A stretch of 64,000 bases of DNA from Bacteroidota bacterium (GTDB lineage: Bacteria > Bacteroidota > Bacteroidia > Cytophagales > Cyclobacteriaceae), in NCBI GenBank assembly GCA_016866235.1, contig VGMW01000002.1, positions 434,001 to 498,000 of the forward strand, read 5' to 3'. This document shows, in pieces, positions 43,100 to 51,049 of this stretch. The notes under the pieces are model-generated. The model was not told the DNA's origin. It ran no database searches and was given only the letters and a program-made list of their open reading frames with translations. The number at the start of each line of letters is the position of its first letter. Within the stretch, counting starts at the first letter, position 1. The translations under genes were made by a program, and so were the position numbers.

Positions 43100-44598
43100 A
43101 AGAAGGGATGAATAAGCTGAGTGCCATCAATACACTTGGCAAGCTTAAGGAAAGTGGTTATCGGATTAAATCGGTGAGCGAGGAGATGAGGGGGAATCTA
43201 ATCGCCTTAATAAAAGAGGATAAGCCTACTTTCAAGGGAGTGTGGGGTTATGAAGAAACCGTTATCCCGGATCTGGAGCGGGCAATCCTTGCTGGTCATA
43301 ATATAAATTTACTCGGCTTACGAGGTCAGGCCAAAACCCGACTTGCCAGGAAAATGGTTGATTTGCTTGATCCGTACATACCGGTAATCGCTGGCTCAGA
43401 AATAAACGACGATCCGCTAAATCCAATTTCGACCTATGGTATTGAAAAGTTAAAGGAATTGGGAGACCAGACTCCTGTTTCGTGGCTTGCCAGAGAAGAA
43501 CGTTATACAGAAAAACTGGCTACTCCGGATGTGACAGTAGCAGACCTGATAGGAGATGTGGATCCAATTAAAGCTGCTGCGCTAAAACTACCTTACTCCG
43601 ATGAAAGGGTAATTCATTTTGGATTGATTCCTCGGGCACACCGCGGAATTTTTGTTATCAATGAATTGCCTGATCTACAAGCTAGAATTCAGGTGGCACT
43701 ATTTAACATTCTGGAAGAAGGCGATATTCAGATCCGTGGTTTTAAACTTCGACTGCCGCTGGATTTGAAATTCGTTTTCACGGCCAATCCCGAAGATTAC
43801 ACCAATCGCGGTAGCATCGTTACGCCACTCAAAGATCGGATTGGCAGCCAGATTATAACCCATTATCCTGATTCCATTGAAGTTGGAAAACGTATTACCA
43901 CGCAAGAGGCTAAGGTTGATTCGAAACGAAAAGACATTGAGGTGCATGAGCTGGTGCGTGATTTGATTGAACAGATCGCCGTGGAAGCAAGGCAAAGTGA
44001 ATTCATTGATGCCAAAAGTGGAGTATCTGCGCGAATGACCATTTCTGCATTTGAAAATCTTTATGCCGCTGCTGACAGGAGAATGCTGCGCAATAAGGAA
44101 AAAAAGACTTTTATAAGACTCACTGATTTTGTAGGTGTGGTTCCTGCTATTACCGGAAAAGTAGAGTTGGTCTATGAAGGTGAGCAGGAGGGAGCTGCGA
44201 TCGTTGCTATGAACCTTATTGGCAAGGCCATCCGCAGTCAATTTGTCCGGTATTTCCCGGATCCTGAAAAATTCAGGAAGCAAAAAGAGAAAATGCCTTA
44301 CCGAGAAGTAATTGATTGGTTCGGCGAAGGTAACCGTATTGATTTGCTTTCTGATTTAAGTGATTCAGAATACCGAAAATCACTTCAAAAGGTTAAAGGT
44401 CTTAGCGCTTTGGTTAATCACTTAATGCCTGGGGCTGATCCAAATTATAGAGACCTGCTGATGGAATTTATTTTACATGGATTGGCTGAATTCAGTCTGA
44501 TCGGAAAGCAACCATTAAGAACAGGTACACAATTCAGGGATTTAATCAGCGGGATGTTTAATCCTGAGAAGGATATTGATTCTGAATCCGAGGATTGA
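43093..44598 (+). CDS. AAA+ ATPase, MoxR/magnesium-chelatase-like, with Asn in Walker B
   Basis: A 501-residue ATPase resembling a group often annotated as magnesium chelatase ATPase. Walker A is GLRGQAKT (75-82), the MoxR-style form. At the Walker B position the text is GIFVINELPDL, so Asn190-Glu191 replaces Asp-Glu. Other blocks: VTVADLIGDVDPIKAA, ARIQVALFNILEEGDIQIRG and FVFTANPEDYTNRGSIVTPLKDRIGSQI (sensor and Arg finger region). It overlaps the VWA gene by seven bases. Function unknown; presumably forms a complex with the VWA partner. ATG 43108 is a possible alternative start. Confidence 0.83.
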   Translation: MVKEGMNKLSAINTLGKLKESGYRIKSVSEEMRGNLIALIKEDKPTFKGVWGYEETVIPDLERAILAGHNINLLGLRGQAKTRLARKMVDLLDPYIPVIAGSEINDDPLNPISTYGIEKLKELGDQTPVSWLAREERYTEKLATPDVTVADLIGDVDPIKAAALKLPYSDERVIHFGLIPRAHRGIFVINELPDLQARIQVALFNILEEGDIQIRGFKLRLPLDLKFVFTANPEDYTNRGSIVTPLKDRIGSQIITHYPDSIEVGKRITTQEAKVDSKRKDIEVHELVRDLIEQIAVEARQSEFIDAKSGVSARMTISAFENLYAAADRRMLRNKEKKTFIRLTDFVGVVPAITGKVELVYEGEQEGAAIVAMNLIGKAIRSQFVRYFPDPEKFRKQKEKMPYREVIDWFGEGNRIDLLSDLSDSEYRKSLQKVKGLSALVNHLMPGADPNYRDLLMEFILHGLAEFSLIGKQPLRTGTQFRDLISGMFNPEKDIDSESED

Positions 44599-44604
44599 TT
44601 ACTC

Positions 44605-45312
44605 ATGAAAATAAGCCATCGATCCAGGGTTTCTGATGGCCCAAACCCGGCTTTCAATCGTAAGGATATTTCAGGCGCTGCTCAATTGAATGACCTTCGA
44701 AAGCTGGTTAATGCCGGTGAAAGTCAGTATCTGGAGTTCAAGGCAAAGGCCAATTTCCCCGAAAAGATTGCCAGATCCATTTGTGCATTTGCCAATGCAG
44801 AAGGCGGTACGTTGTTGCTTGGAGTAGGTGACGATGGCAAATTACTAGGCATAAAGGATGCGGACGAAGATTTACAGGTTATTGCCCGACTGCTCAACCA
44901 AACCAGGCCTCGGTTTAAATGGAAGTTCAAAAATATTCTCCTCTCCTCAACCCGTTCTATTGTGGTTTTTGAGGTAAGGGAAAGCAATAAGAAACCTGTA
45001 GGATTAAAAATAGACCGCGGATTGGTTTATTACCGTTCGGGGGATTCCAATGTGCAGGCTGGGTTGGTTATGGCAGAGGTCCTGAGAAGAAAATCTTCTT
45101 CCATGGGTTCACTCATTACATTCGGGGCAGACGACCATAAACTGATGGCTTACTTTTCTGATGGTAAGCCGCACACATTCAATTCGCTATCGAACCAATT
45201 GAAATTGGATCGGCCAGTATTGGTTGATAAACTGGCTGGCCTGGTTGTTTCGGGTGTACTCCGGGTTTTGCCCGGTGCACCAGAAGAAACACTTGTCCTT
45301 AATCTTATTTGA
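44605..45312 (+). CDS. AlbA_2 (Schlafen-type) domain protein
   Basis: A 235-residue protein with an AlbA_2/Schlafen DNA-binding-type domain at about 35-150: GESQYLEFKAKAN, IARSICAFANAEGGTLLLGVGDDGKLLGI, and VFEVRESNKKPVGLK with YYRSGDSN. The C-terminal ~80 residues look like a winged helix (FNSLSNQLKLDRPVLVDKLAGLVVSGVLRVLPG). It is six bases after the ATPase gene and is likely its co-transcribed regulator or effector. Schlafen-like proteins in bacteria are mostly uncharacterised; some act in defence or transcriptional regulation. Confidence 0.78.
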   Translation: MKISHRSRVSDGPNPAFNRKDISGAAQLNDLRKLVNAGESQYLEFKAKANFPEKIARSICAFANAEGGTLLLGVGDDGKLLGIKDADEDLQVIARLLNQTRPRFKWKFKNILLSSTRSIVVFEVRESNKKPVGLKIDRGLVYYRSGDSNVQAGLVMAEVLRRKSSSMGSLITFGADDHKLMAYFSDGKPHTFNSLSNQLKLDRPVLVDKLAGLVVSGVLRVLPGAPEETLVLNLI

Positions 45313-45322
45313 AAAATTTCTA

Positions 45323-45344
45323 CTAAAACCATTGTTGGTTTTAG
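45323..45344 (+). terminator. Hairpin after the AlbA_2 gene, possible weak terminator
   Basis: Perfect eight-base arms CTAAAACC and GGTTTTAG with a six-base loop, 10 bases after the stop. No T tract follows, so termination is uncertain. Confidence 0.4.
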
Positions 45345-45367
45345 GCTGATAATTCCTTTCGGTTATT

Positions 45368-45375
45368 TACATTTG
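45368..45375 (+). promoter_or_regulatory. -7 promoter element (TACATTTG) for phoH
   Basis: Perfect TAnnTTTG in the 101-base gap between the AlbA_2 gene and phoH, 38 bases before ATG 45414. Confidence 0.45.
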
Positions 45376-45413
45376 ATCGTTCCGGTAATTGTTTCGCACA
45401 CTAAACCTTTACT

Positions 45414-46757
45414 ATGGCAGGATCGGCTAAGGAGAAAAAGATCTTTGTTCTGGATACTTCCGTTATCATTTTTGAACACAACAGCATACTGAATTTCGCC
45501 GAGCATGATATCGTAATTCCGATTACTGTTCTGGAAGAGCTCGACAATTTTAAAAAAGGAAACGACACTAAAAATTTCGAGGCACGGGAGTTTATTCGAT
45601 TGATCGACAAACTCTCGGGTGGGCGAATGTTGCACAATTGGAATCCGCTTAACGGAAAATCCAGAGGAAAATTTAAGGTTCTGATGGATACCGGAGGTCA
45701 GGGGATACTTGATGCCAACCAGGTTTTTCACCATGATAAATCCGACCACCGGATATTGAATAGTGCTCTTCGCGTTCAGAAGGAAGAAAAGAACCGGAAG
45801 GTCATCCTTGTATCCAAAGACATCAACCTTAGATTAAAGGCCCAGGCCCTCGGACTTCTCGCAGAGGATTATTCAACTGGGAAAGTCCAGAACATTAATG
45901 AACTCTATACCGGACGAACCATCATTGATGATGTGAATCCAGCGATAATTGATTTGATTTACGAGAAGGGCTATTGTCAGCCTACTGACCTGGGTCGGAA
46001 TTTTAAGCCTGTCAAAAACCACTATTACATCCTTAAAAACGGAAAAAAGTCTACGCTGGCATTTTATAATCCTGCCAATGGTATGGTTGAGCAGGTTGAA
46101 AAGCGGAGTGTTTACGGTATTAAACCGCGGAATGTTGAGCAGGCATTTGCCATTCATGCTGTCTTAAAACCTGAAATCAGGCTTGTTACCATGCAGGGTG
46201 TTGCTGGCACTGGGAAGACACTGATCGCTTTGGCAGCTGCTTTGGAGCAGAAAAGAGAATTCAAACAAATCTATCTGGCAAGGCCCATCGTACCGCTGAG
46301 CAATAAGGATATCGGTTACCTTCCCGGTGATATTAAATCGAAGCTTAATCCTTATATGGAGCCGCTTTGGGACAATCTGAAATTCATTCAGAATCAGTAC
46401 AGCGAAAACGACAAAGAGTATTCGAAGATCACAGAGATGTTGAACAACGAGAAATTGGTCATCACGCCGTTGGCTTACATCAGGGGCCGCTCGCTTTCAA
46501 ACATCTGTTTTATTGTTGACGAGGCTCAGAACCTTACCCCTCACGAAGTCAAAACCATCATTACCCGTGCAGGTGAAAACACCAAAATAATTTTTACCGG
46601 AGACATTTATCAAATCGATACCCCATACCTCGATAGTCAGAGCAATGGATTGTCGTACCTGATCGATCGGATAAAAGACCACGAATTGTATGCCCATGTT
46701 ACCCTTGAAAGGGGAGAGCGGTCTGGTCTGGCCAACCTCGCCAATGAATTGTTGTAG
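45414..46757 (+). CDS. phoH: PIN-PhoH family ATPase/ribonuclease
   Basis: A 447-residue fusion of an N-terminal PIN nuclease domain (about 8-150; FVLDTSV with Asp14, EELDNFK, SKDINLRLKA) and a C-terminal PhoH ATPase (about 240-447; Walker A GVAGTGKTL, FIVDEAQNLTPHEVKTIITRAG, FTGDIYQID). PhoH2-type proteins of this architecture are RNA helicase/nucleases in other bacteria. Has its own promoter element and is convergent with sucD at a six-base gap. Confidence 0.94.
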   Translation: MAGSAKEKKIFVLDTSVIIFEHNSILNFAEHDIVIPITVLEELDNFKKGNDTKNFEAREFIRLIDKLSGGRMLHNWNPLNGKSRGKFKVLMDTGGQGILDANQVFHHDKSDHRILNSALRVQKEEKNRKVILVSKDINLRLKAQALGLLAEDYSTGKVQNINELYTGRTIIDDVNPAIIDLIYEKGYCQPTDLGRNFKPVKNHYYILKNGKKSTLAFYNPANGMVEQVEKRSVYGIKPRNVEQAFAIHAVLKPEIRLVTMQGVAGTGKTLIALAAALEQKREFKQIYLARPIVPLSNKDIGYLPGDIKSKLNPYMEPLWDNLKFIQNQYSENDKEYSKITEMLNNEKLVITPLAYIRGRSLSNICFIVDEAQNLTPHEVKTIITRAGENTKIIFTGDIYQIDTPYLDSQSNGLSYLIDRIKDHELYAHVTLERGERSGLANLANELL

Positions 46758-46763
46758 TTCCTG

Positions 46764-47642
46764 TTAGGCCTTACCGAGCGCCTTTAACATGGTTTCGCCA
46801 ATAAGTGCTGGCGACTCCACGACGTGGATGCCACAGGCCCTCATGATTTCCATTTTTGCAGCAGCCGTATCTTCTGCGCCACCGATGATCGCCCCTGCGT
46901 GGCCCATTCGTCTTCCGGGGGGCGCAGTTTGTCCGGCGATAAATCCAACGACAGGTTTTTTATTACCAGTCTCTTTGATCCAACGCGCTGCCACGGGCTC
47001 ATAGTTTCCTCCAATTTCGCCGATCATTACAATACCCTCGGTCTCTGGATCATTCATTAAAAGCTCAACTGCTTCCTTTGTAGGGGTTCCGATAATGGGA
47101 TCTCCCCCGATTCCTATCGCAGTTGTAATCCCTAAACCAGCTTTCACGATCTGGTCGGCAGCTTCATAGGTAAGTGTACCGGATTTTGAAACTATTCCGA
47201 TAGATCCCTTTTTGAAGACAAAGCCTGGCATAATACCCACTTTGGCTTCGCCCGGGGTTATTACCCCTGGACAGTTTGGTCCGATCAAGGTAACCTTTTT
47301 CTCTTTGATGAATTTTTTGGCGAGCATCATGTCTTTAACAGGGATGCCCTCCGTAATGGCAACGATGACCTGAATTCCGGCATCGGCAGCCTCCATAATT
47401 GAGTCAGCAGCAAAAGCTGGTGGTACAAATATGATGGATACATCAGCACCGGTTTTTTCAACAGCCTCCTTGACGGAATTAAATACCGGTCGCTCAAGAT
47501 GCATTTGACCACCTTTTCCGGGGGTAACGCCACCAACCACATTGGTGCCGTATTCAATCATCTGACCGGCATGAAAAGATCCTTCTGAGCCGGTGAAACC
47601 CTGCACGATGACCCTTGAATTTTTGTTGACCAGTACACTCAT
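46764..47642 (-). CDS. sucD: Succinate--CoA ligase alpha subunit
   Basis: Alpha subunit of the TCA-cycle enzyme that makes ATP or GTP from succinyl-CoA. The CoA-binding domain opens [56 protein letters not shown] and the phosphohistidine site [10 protein letters not shown] are present. The length of 292 aa is standard. The beta subunit sucC is not adjacent. It has its own promoter element, downstream of the terminator of the preceding minus-strand gene. Confidence 0.97.
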   Translation of the reverse strand: MSVLVNKNSRVIVQGFTGSEGSFHAGQMIEYGTNVVGGVTPGKGGQMHLERPVFNSVKEAVEKTGADVSIIFVPPAFAADSIMEAADAGIQVIVAITEGIPVKDMMLAKKFIKEKKVTLIGPNCPGVITPGEAKVGIMPGFVFKKGSIGIVSKSGTLTYEAADQIVKAGLGITTAIGIGGDPIIGTPTKEAVELLMNDPETEGIVMIGEIGGNYEPVAARWIKETGNKKPVVGFIAGQTAPPGRRMGHAGAIIGGAEDTAAAKMEIMRACGIHVVESPALIGETMLKALGKA

Positions 47643-47664
47643 TAGAATCGCTTTTTAAGAGCCT

Positions 47665-47672
47665 CAAAAATA
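47665..47672 (-). promoter_or_regulatory. -7 promoter element (TATTTTTG) for sucD
   Basis: Perfect TAnnTTTG on the minus strand, 22 bases before the sucD ATG and just past the upstream terminator. Confidence 0.5.
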
Positions 47673-47689
47673 GCTCTTTTTCACCCCCA

Positions 47690-47721
47690 CAAAAACAAAA
47701 CCCCGGGTAGACCGGGGTTTT
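47690..47721 (-). terminator. Rho-independent terminator of the FecR-like/CHASE2 operon
   Basis: Ten-base arms AAAACCCCGG (47697-47706) and CCGGGGTTTT (47712-47721), loop of five. On the minus strand the stem ends in TTTTGTTTTTG. The arms are identical to those of the secDF terminator. Confidence 0.88.
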
Positions 47722-47739
47722 AATGCGTTAAAAATCGAA

Positions 47740-48663
47740 TTATTTCTTAGCGTCTTTAAGTTGCTTTCGAAGCAGGAATTCCTCGTAGGCCTCGCGGTAG
47801 GTATCTACCTCAGGCGCAAGTCGTATGGCGTCTTCATAGGCAACGATGGCATCGATGAGCAAATTTTGCTCTTCAAAGAAACCCGCGAGAATGTATTTGT
47901 TTAAGGCAGTCTCTTCGTTCAGATCAAGTTCCTTAAGCTCATTTTGGAGCTTGGCCGTCTGATCCTTATCCCGTGGAGAGGCAGGGTCTAGCCGTTGAAT
48001 GCTGAAAGGCTCTGAGGATGACCTTGAGTCACCTTTTTTGGTTACCACAATCACTACAAAGGATTCTCCCGTAGGAAGGTCTACCCTTAGTTTATTGTCG
48101 CTGGTTTCATGACGGGCAAGCAGATCGTCGGACAGGTTAAGGATTTTAACTTCATACGGGCCTGCGCTTGCGGTCTTTGCTTCCCAGCCGATAACGACTG
48201 AATTTCCCAGCACAAAATTCCCTTTCGTCCTGGCTTCAGGTAGGAATACATCAATATCGTTTAGTCCTCTGTGAACAGCTCCTGTCGCGCTCATTCTGTT
48301 TTTCTTGGCTTCCGGTGAGTTGCTTGCCAGAATGAAATCGGTGTATTTATTAACGAGCCCTGGGCTGTCTTTTTGGCCTTTAGCCAAATCGTTGACAGTA
48401 TAACTCCCTGGATTACGAAGCTCAATTCCCTTCCCTGCTTTACCATGGGGTATAAGGGATAAGTAGCTGTTTGGTCCGATAACCACAACATCGGTTGATT
48501 GAAGCAGTGCGCCTGACTTAATGGGCTCGGCTCCGCTTCCTGTTTTGAGACTGGTTTGTCCCGCTTTGGCGATAACCCGTAAAACGGCACCCTGTTGTGC
48601 AACAACGTCAGTGACCACGAGGGTTGCCACAGCAAAAATCAAAGCTAAGTACCTGTTTTTCAT
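47740..48663 (-). CDS. Exported FecR-like/TPR-like protein
   Basis: A 307-residue secreted protein with a signal peptide (YLALIFAVATLVVTDVVAQ). Residues ~25-120 resemble a FecR-type domain (VIAKAGQTSLKTG, LQSTDVVVIGPNSYLSLIPHG, ELRNPGSYTVNDL). A beta-sandwich-like middle (VVIGWEAKTASAGPYEVKIL) and a C-terminal helical segment with a TPR-like unit (LIDAIVAYEDAIRLAPEVDTYREAYEEFL) follow. It sits 40 bases after the CHASE2 gene on the same strand. FecR and CHASE2 domains occur together in sensory proteins, so the pair probably acts together. Exact function unknown. Confidence 0.65.
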   Translation of the reverse strand: MKNRYLALIFAVATLVVTDVVAQQGAVLRVIAKAGQTSLKTGSGAEPIKSGALLQSTDVVVIGPNSYLSLIPHGKAGKGIELRNPGSYTVNDLAKGQKDSPGLVNKYTDFILASNSPEAKKNRMSATGAVHRGLNDIDVFLPEARTKGNFVLGNSVVIGWEAKTASAGPYEVKILNLSDDLLARHETSDNKLRVDLPTGESFVVIVVTKKGDSRSSSEPFSIQRLDPASPRDKDQTAKLQNELKELDLNEETALNKYILAGFFEEQNLLIDAIVAYEDAIRLAPEVDTYREAYEEFLLRKQLKDAKK

Positions 48664-48703
48664 TTTGTTACAGTTAATTGGGTCTTAAAAATAGCAATAA
48701 AAT

Positions 48704-50020
48704 CTAATTCGTATCGGGCTCTGTTTTGGATGTTTTGGCCATTTTTTCATTCCAAAACTCAGCCAACACAGCAGCGCCGCCTTTATACAGTTCAAACGAT
48801 GTGCCAATAACAGCCACGCCTGCCAGGATCACAGTAAGTTCCATTTTGTAACTGTAATAGCTGAATACAATGATCATGACAAAAGACGCTGCCACAAAAA
48901 GAAGGAACTGGATAACCAAGGAGAGTAGGTCAAACCACACTGGGATCTTCCTGTCAATCAAAAAGAAAATGGCTGAGGTAAAAAAGACTACTAAAAAAGC
49001 CATCAGGTAGGTAATCCATTCCGGCATGGTATCGATGTAGTCTTCATCAATAATCATGGAAACAACATTGGCGTGAACCGTAACACCATACATATCAGGT
49101 CTGCTTCGTCCGGTGTACTTTGTGTTGAGAGGGGTAAAAAATTTATCCTCCCATGATTTATCAAAAAGATTTTCTCCGTGGTAGCCCATGATGATGATTT
49201 TGTCCTGGATCATTTCAGGTGTGAAGCTGCTGGTATCGAGTGCCTCATGGACATCCAGAAATTGATAACGACCACTGTAGGTCGACGCGCCCCATAGATC
49301 AGGGGTATTGCCGCGGTAATTGATGACTTCATTTTCATTTCCTCTGGCGAGAAACTTTTCAGCTTTAGCTGAATCATAGAGTTTAGCGATCATCACCTCA
49401 AACGCATATTGGGGTTGATCTTTAACCATGACCATAGGCTTAAATTCACGGCAAAGTTTAAGGTCTTCCTGATGTTCGGCATCCGTAATAAGGTTTACAA
49501 AACCCTCATATGAATTGCGCAACAATTCCGGATCGGAATGTTCCAGTGAATCGTAGCGTTCGACATCGCCGTATTGTTCTTTGAGCTGATCCGTCTGATG
49601 AAGTTTTTCTGCCATCACAACTTTTATTCCCAATTTTTCAGCTTCCTCAATGGCTGAGGTAAATTTTTTGTTTCCCACGGGGTCAAAAGCTGCCGGGCAA
49701 TTAACGGAATCCCTTACTTCACATGAAAAGATGGCATCGATCCCGATAATTTTCGGACGGAAACGGGCGATATTTTTAATCTGATCTCCAATTTCACCTC
49801 TGCCCAATTTCCCAATGTTAACGACGGTAATGTTAGGGTCGGGTTCGGGCTCTCCCTCACGCAGCTGTGAAAATGCGATGTCTGAAATTTCAATATCGCC
49901 AATCGCCGCACTGATCGGATCAAAGGCATTCAGGGCATTCATCTGAAGAAATTTTCCCAGAAGGCCCAGCAGCAGGAAAGTGAAAACCGTTACAAACAGA
50001 CAATTAAGCCAGAATTTCAT
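48704..50020 (-). CDS. CHASE2 sensor-domain membrane protein without output domain
   Basis: A 438-residue protein: an N-terminal membrane helix (LFVTVFTFLLLGLLG), a large extracytoplasmic CHASE2 domain (about 40-325; VVNIGKLGRGEIGDQIKNI, PKIIGIDAIF, NYRGNTPDLWG, IIMGYHGENLFDKSWEDKFFTPL, YGVTVHANVVSMII), then three membrane helices (about 335-410). Normally an adenylate cyclase, kinase or diguanylate cyclase follows CHASE2; here the protein ends after a ~25-residue cytoplasmic tail. The neighbouring FecR-like gene may be its partner. Confidence 0.85.
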   Translation of the reverse strand: MKFWLNCLFVTVFTFLLLGLLGKFLQMNALNAFDPISAAIGDIEISDIAFSQLREGEPEPDPNITVVNIGKLGRGEIGDQIKNIARFRPKIIGIDAIFSCEVRDSVNCPAAFDPVGNKKFTSAIEEAEKLGIKVVMAEKLHQTDQLKEQYGDVERYDSLEHSDPELLRNSYEGFVNLITDAEHQEDLKLCREFKPMVMVKDQPQYAFEVMIAKLYDSAKAEKFLARGNENEVINYRGNTPDLWGASTYSGRYQFLDVHEALDTSSFTPEMIQDKIIIMGYHGENLFDKSWEDKFFTPLNTKYTGRSRPDMYGVTVHANVVSMIIDEDYIDTMPEWITYLMAFLVVFFTSAIFFLIDRKIPVWFDLLSLVIQFLLFVAASFVMIIVFSYYSYKMELTVILAGVAVIGTSFELYKGGAAVLAEFWNEKMAKTSKTEPDTN

Positions 50021-50080
50021 GGTTTTGGTTTTATGTTAGGAGAGGATAGTAAATTTATGGATTCGCATCTTTAATCTAAA

Positions 50081-51049
50081 ATGAAGTCAGTATTGAGCGT
50101 GATGGTAGAAGGGATACGTTCGGGTGATCGAACAACATTGTCCAAAGCCATTACCCTCGCAGAAAGCTCGCTGGAAACAGACATTTCCTTCACCTGGGAA
50201 TTGCTGGAGGAACTATCCAAACATCCAGGCCACGCGCTTAGAATAGCAGTAACTGGTCCACCGGGCGCGGGCAAGAGCACCTTGATTAATTCATTGGGTC
50301 AAAAATTTATTGAACAGGGTTCTAGGGTTGCGGTACTGACCATCGACCCCAGCAGTCAAAAAACAGGAGGAAGTATCCTTGCCGATAAAACACGAATGCA
50401 TGAATTATCGGGAATGCAAAAAGCCTTCATTAGACCTTCCCCTTCCGCTGGCTTGTTCGGTGGCTTGTCGCCTGGTACAAGGGCTGCTACGTTGCTATGT
50501 GAAGCGGCAGGCTTTGACATCATTCTTATAGAAACCGTCGGCGTCGGTCAGTCTGAGGTAGCGGTGCGCGAATTGGTGGATTGTGTGATCCTGGTCCTGA
50601 TACCAGGGTCTGGTGATGAATTACAGGGTTTGAAAAAGGGCATCATGGAAAATGCTGACCTCATTTTGGTCAATAAGGCGGATGGCGCCACTCAGTCCCT
50701 GGCAAACAAGGCTGTGAATGTGCTCAATGCAGTTTTAAGATTATCGACACCGGAGGAGGATCAACGATTGGTTTCTGCTCTGCCATGTTCGGCAGAGAAT
50801 GGTTTGGGAATCGAGGAGGTCATGCAGGAAATCAGGTTATTTTTTAAATGGCTTGAAGAGACCGGGTTCAAACAAAAAAAGCGATCAGCACAAAGAGATC
50901 ATTTTTTTGAGGCAACTTTTTTAAATGAACTTCAGCATCGTTATCTAAAATCAGAAAAAGTTAAGTCCCTTTTGATTTCTGTTCGGCAACGAATGAAGGA
51001 TGGTAACCTAAATGAATATGAGGCGTTGAAGGAGGCATTAAAGGATTGA
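50081..51049 (+). CDS. meaB: Methylmalonyl-CoA mutase-associated GTPase MeaB
   Basis: G3E-type GTPase that gates cobalamin delivery to, and protects, methylmalonyl-CoA mutase. P-loop TGPPGAGKSTLIN (Gly59-Thr67), switch and base motifs LTIDPSSQKTGGSILADKTRM, IETVGVGQSE, and LVNKADGA (NKxD). The C-terminal helical arm covers about 270-322. Its length of 322 aa is typical. The mutase genes are not in this window. The next gene starts in its stop codon (TTGA overlap). Confidence 0.95.
   Translation: MKSVLSVMVEGIRSGDRTTLSKAITLAESSLETDISFTWELLEELSKHPGHALRIAVTGPPGAGKSTLINSLGQKFIEQGSRVAVLTIDPSSQKTGGSILADKTRMHELSGMQKAFIRPSPSAGLFGGLSPGTRAATLLCEAAGFDIILIETVGVGQSEVAVRELVDCVILVLIPGSGDELQGLKKGIMENADLILVNKADGATQSLANKAVNVLNAVLRLSTPEEDQRLVSALPCSAENGLGIEEVMQEIRLFFKWLEETGFKQKKRSAQRDHFFEATFLNELQHRYLKSEKVKSLLISVRQRMKDGNLNEYEALKEALKD

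Noticed and set aside
43315-43340. Walker A with Ala before Lys in the AAA+ ATPase looked degenerate
   Set aside because: GxxGxAKT is the normal MoxR-type form; the clear MoxR protein at 16403 has the same GVPGLAKT.
43699-44283. 194-residue open frame on the minus strand inside the AAA+ ATPase gene
   Set aside because: Antisense shadow of a well-supported gene; the translation has no domain and no promoter or neighbour support.
50050-50060. TAAATTTA before meaB as a promoter
   Set aside because: It fails the final G of TAnnTTTG and is self-complementary by chance; spacing to either gene is not decisive.
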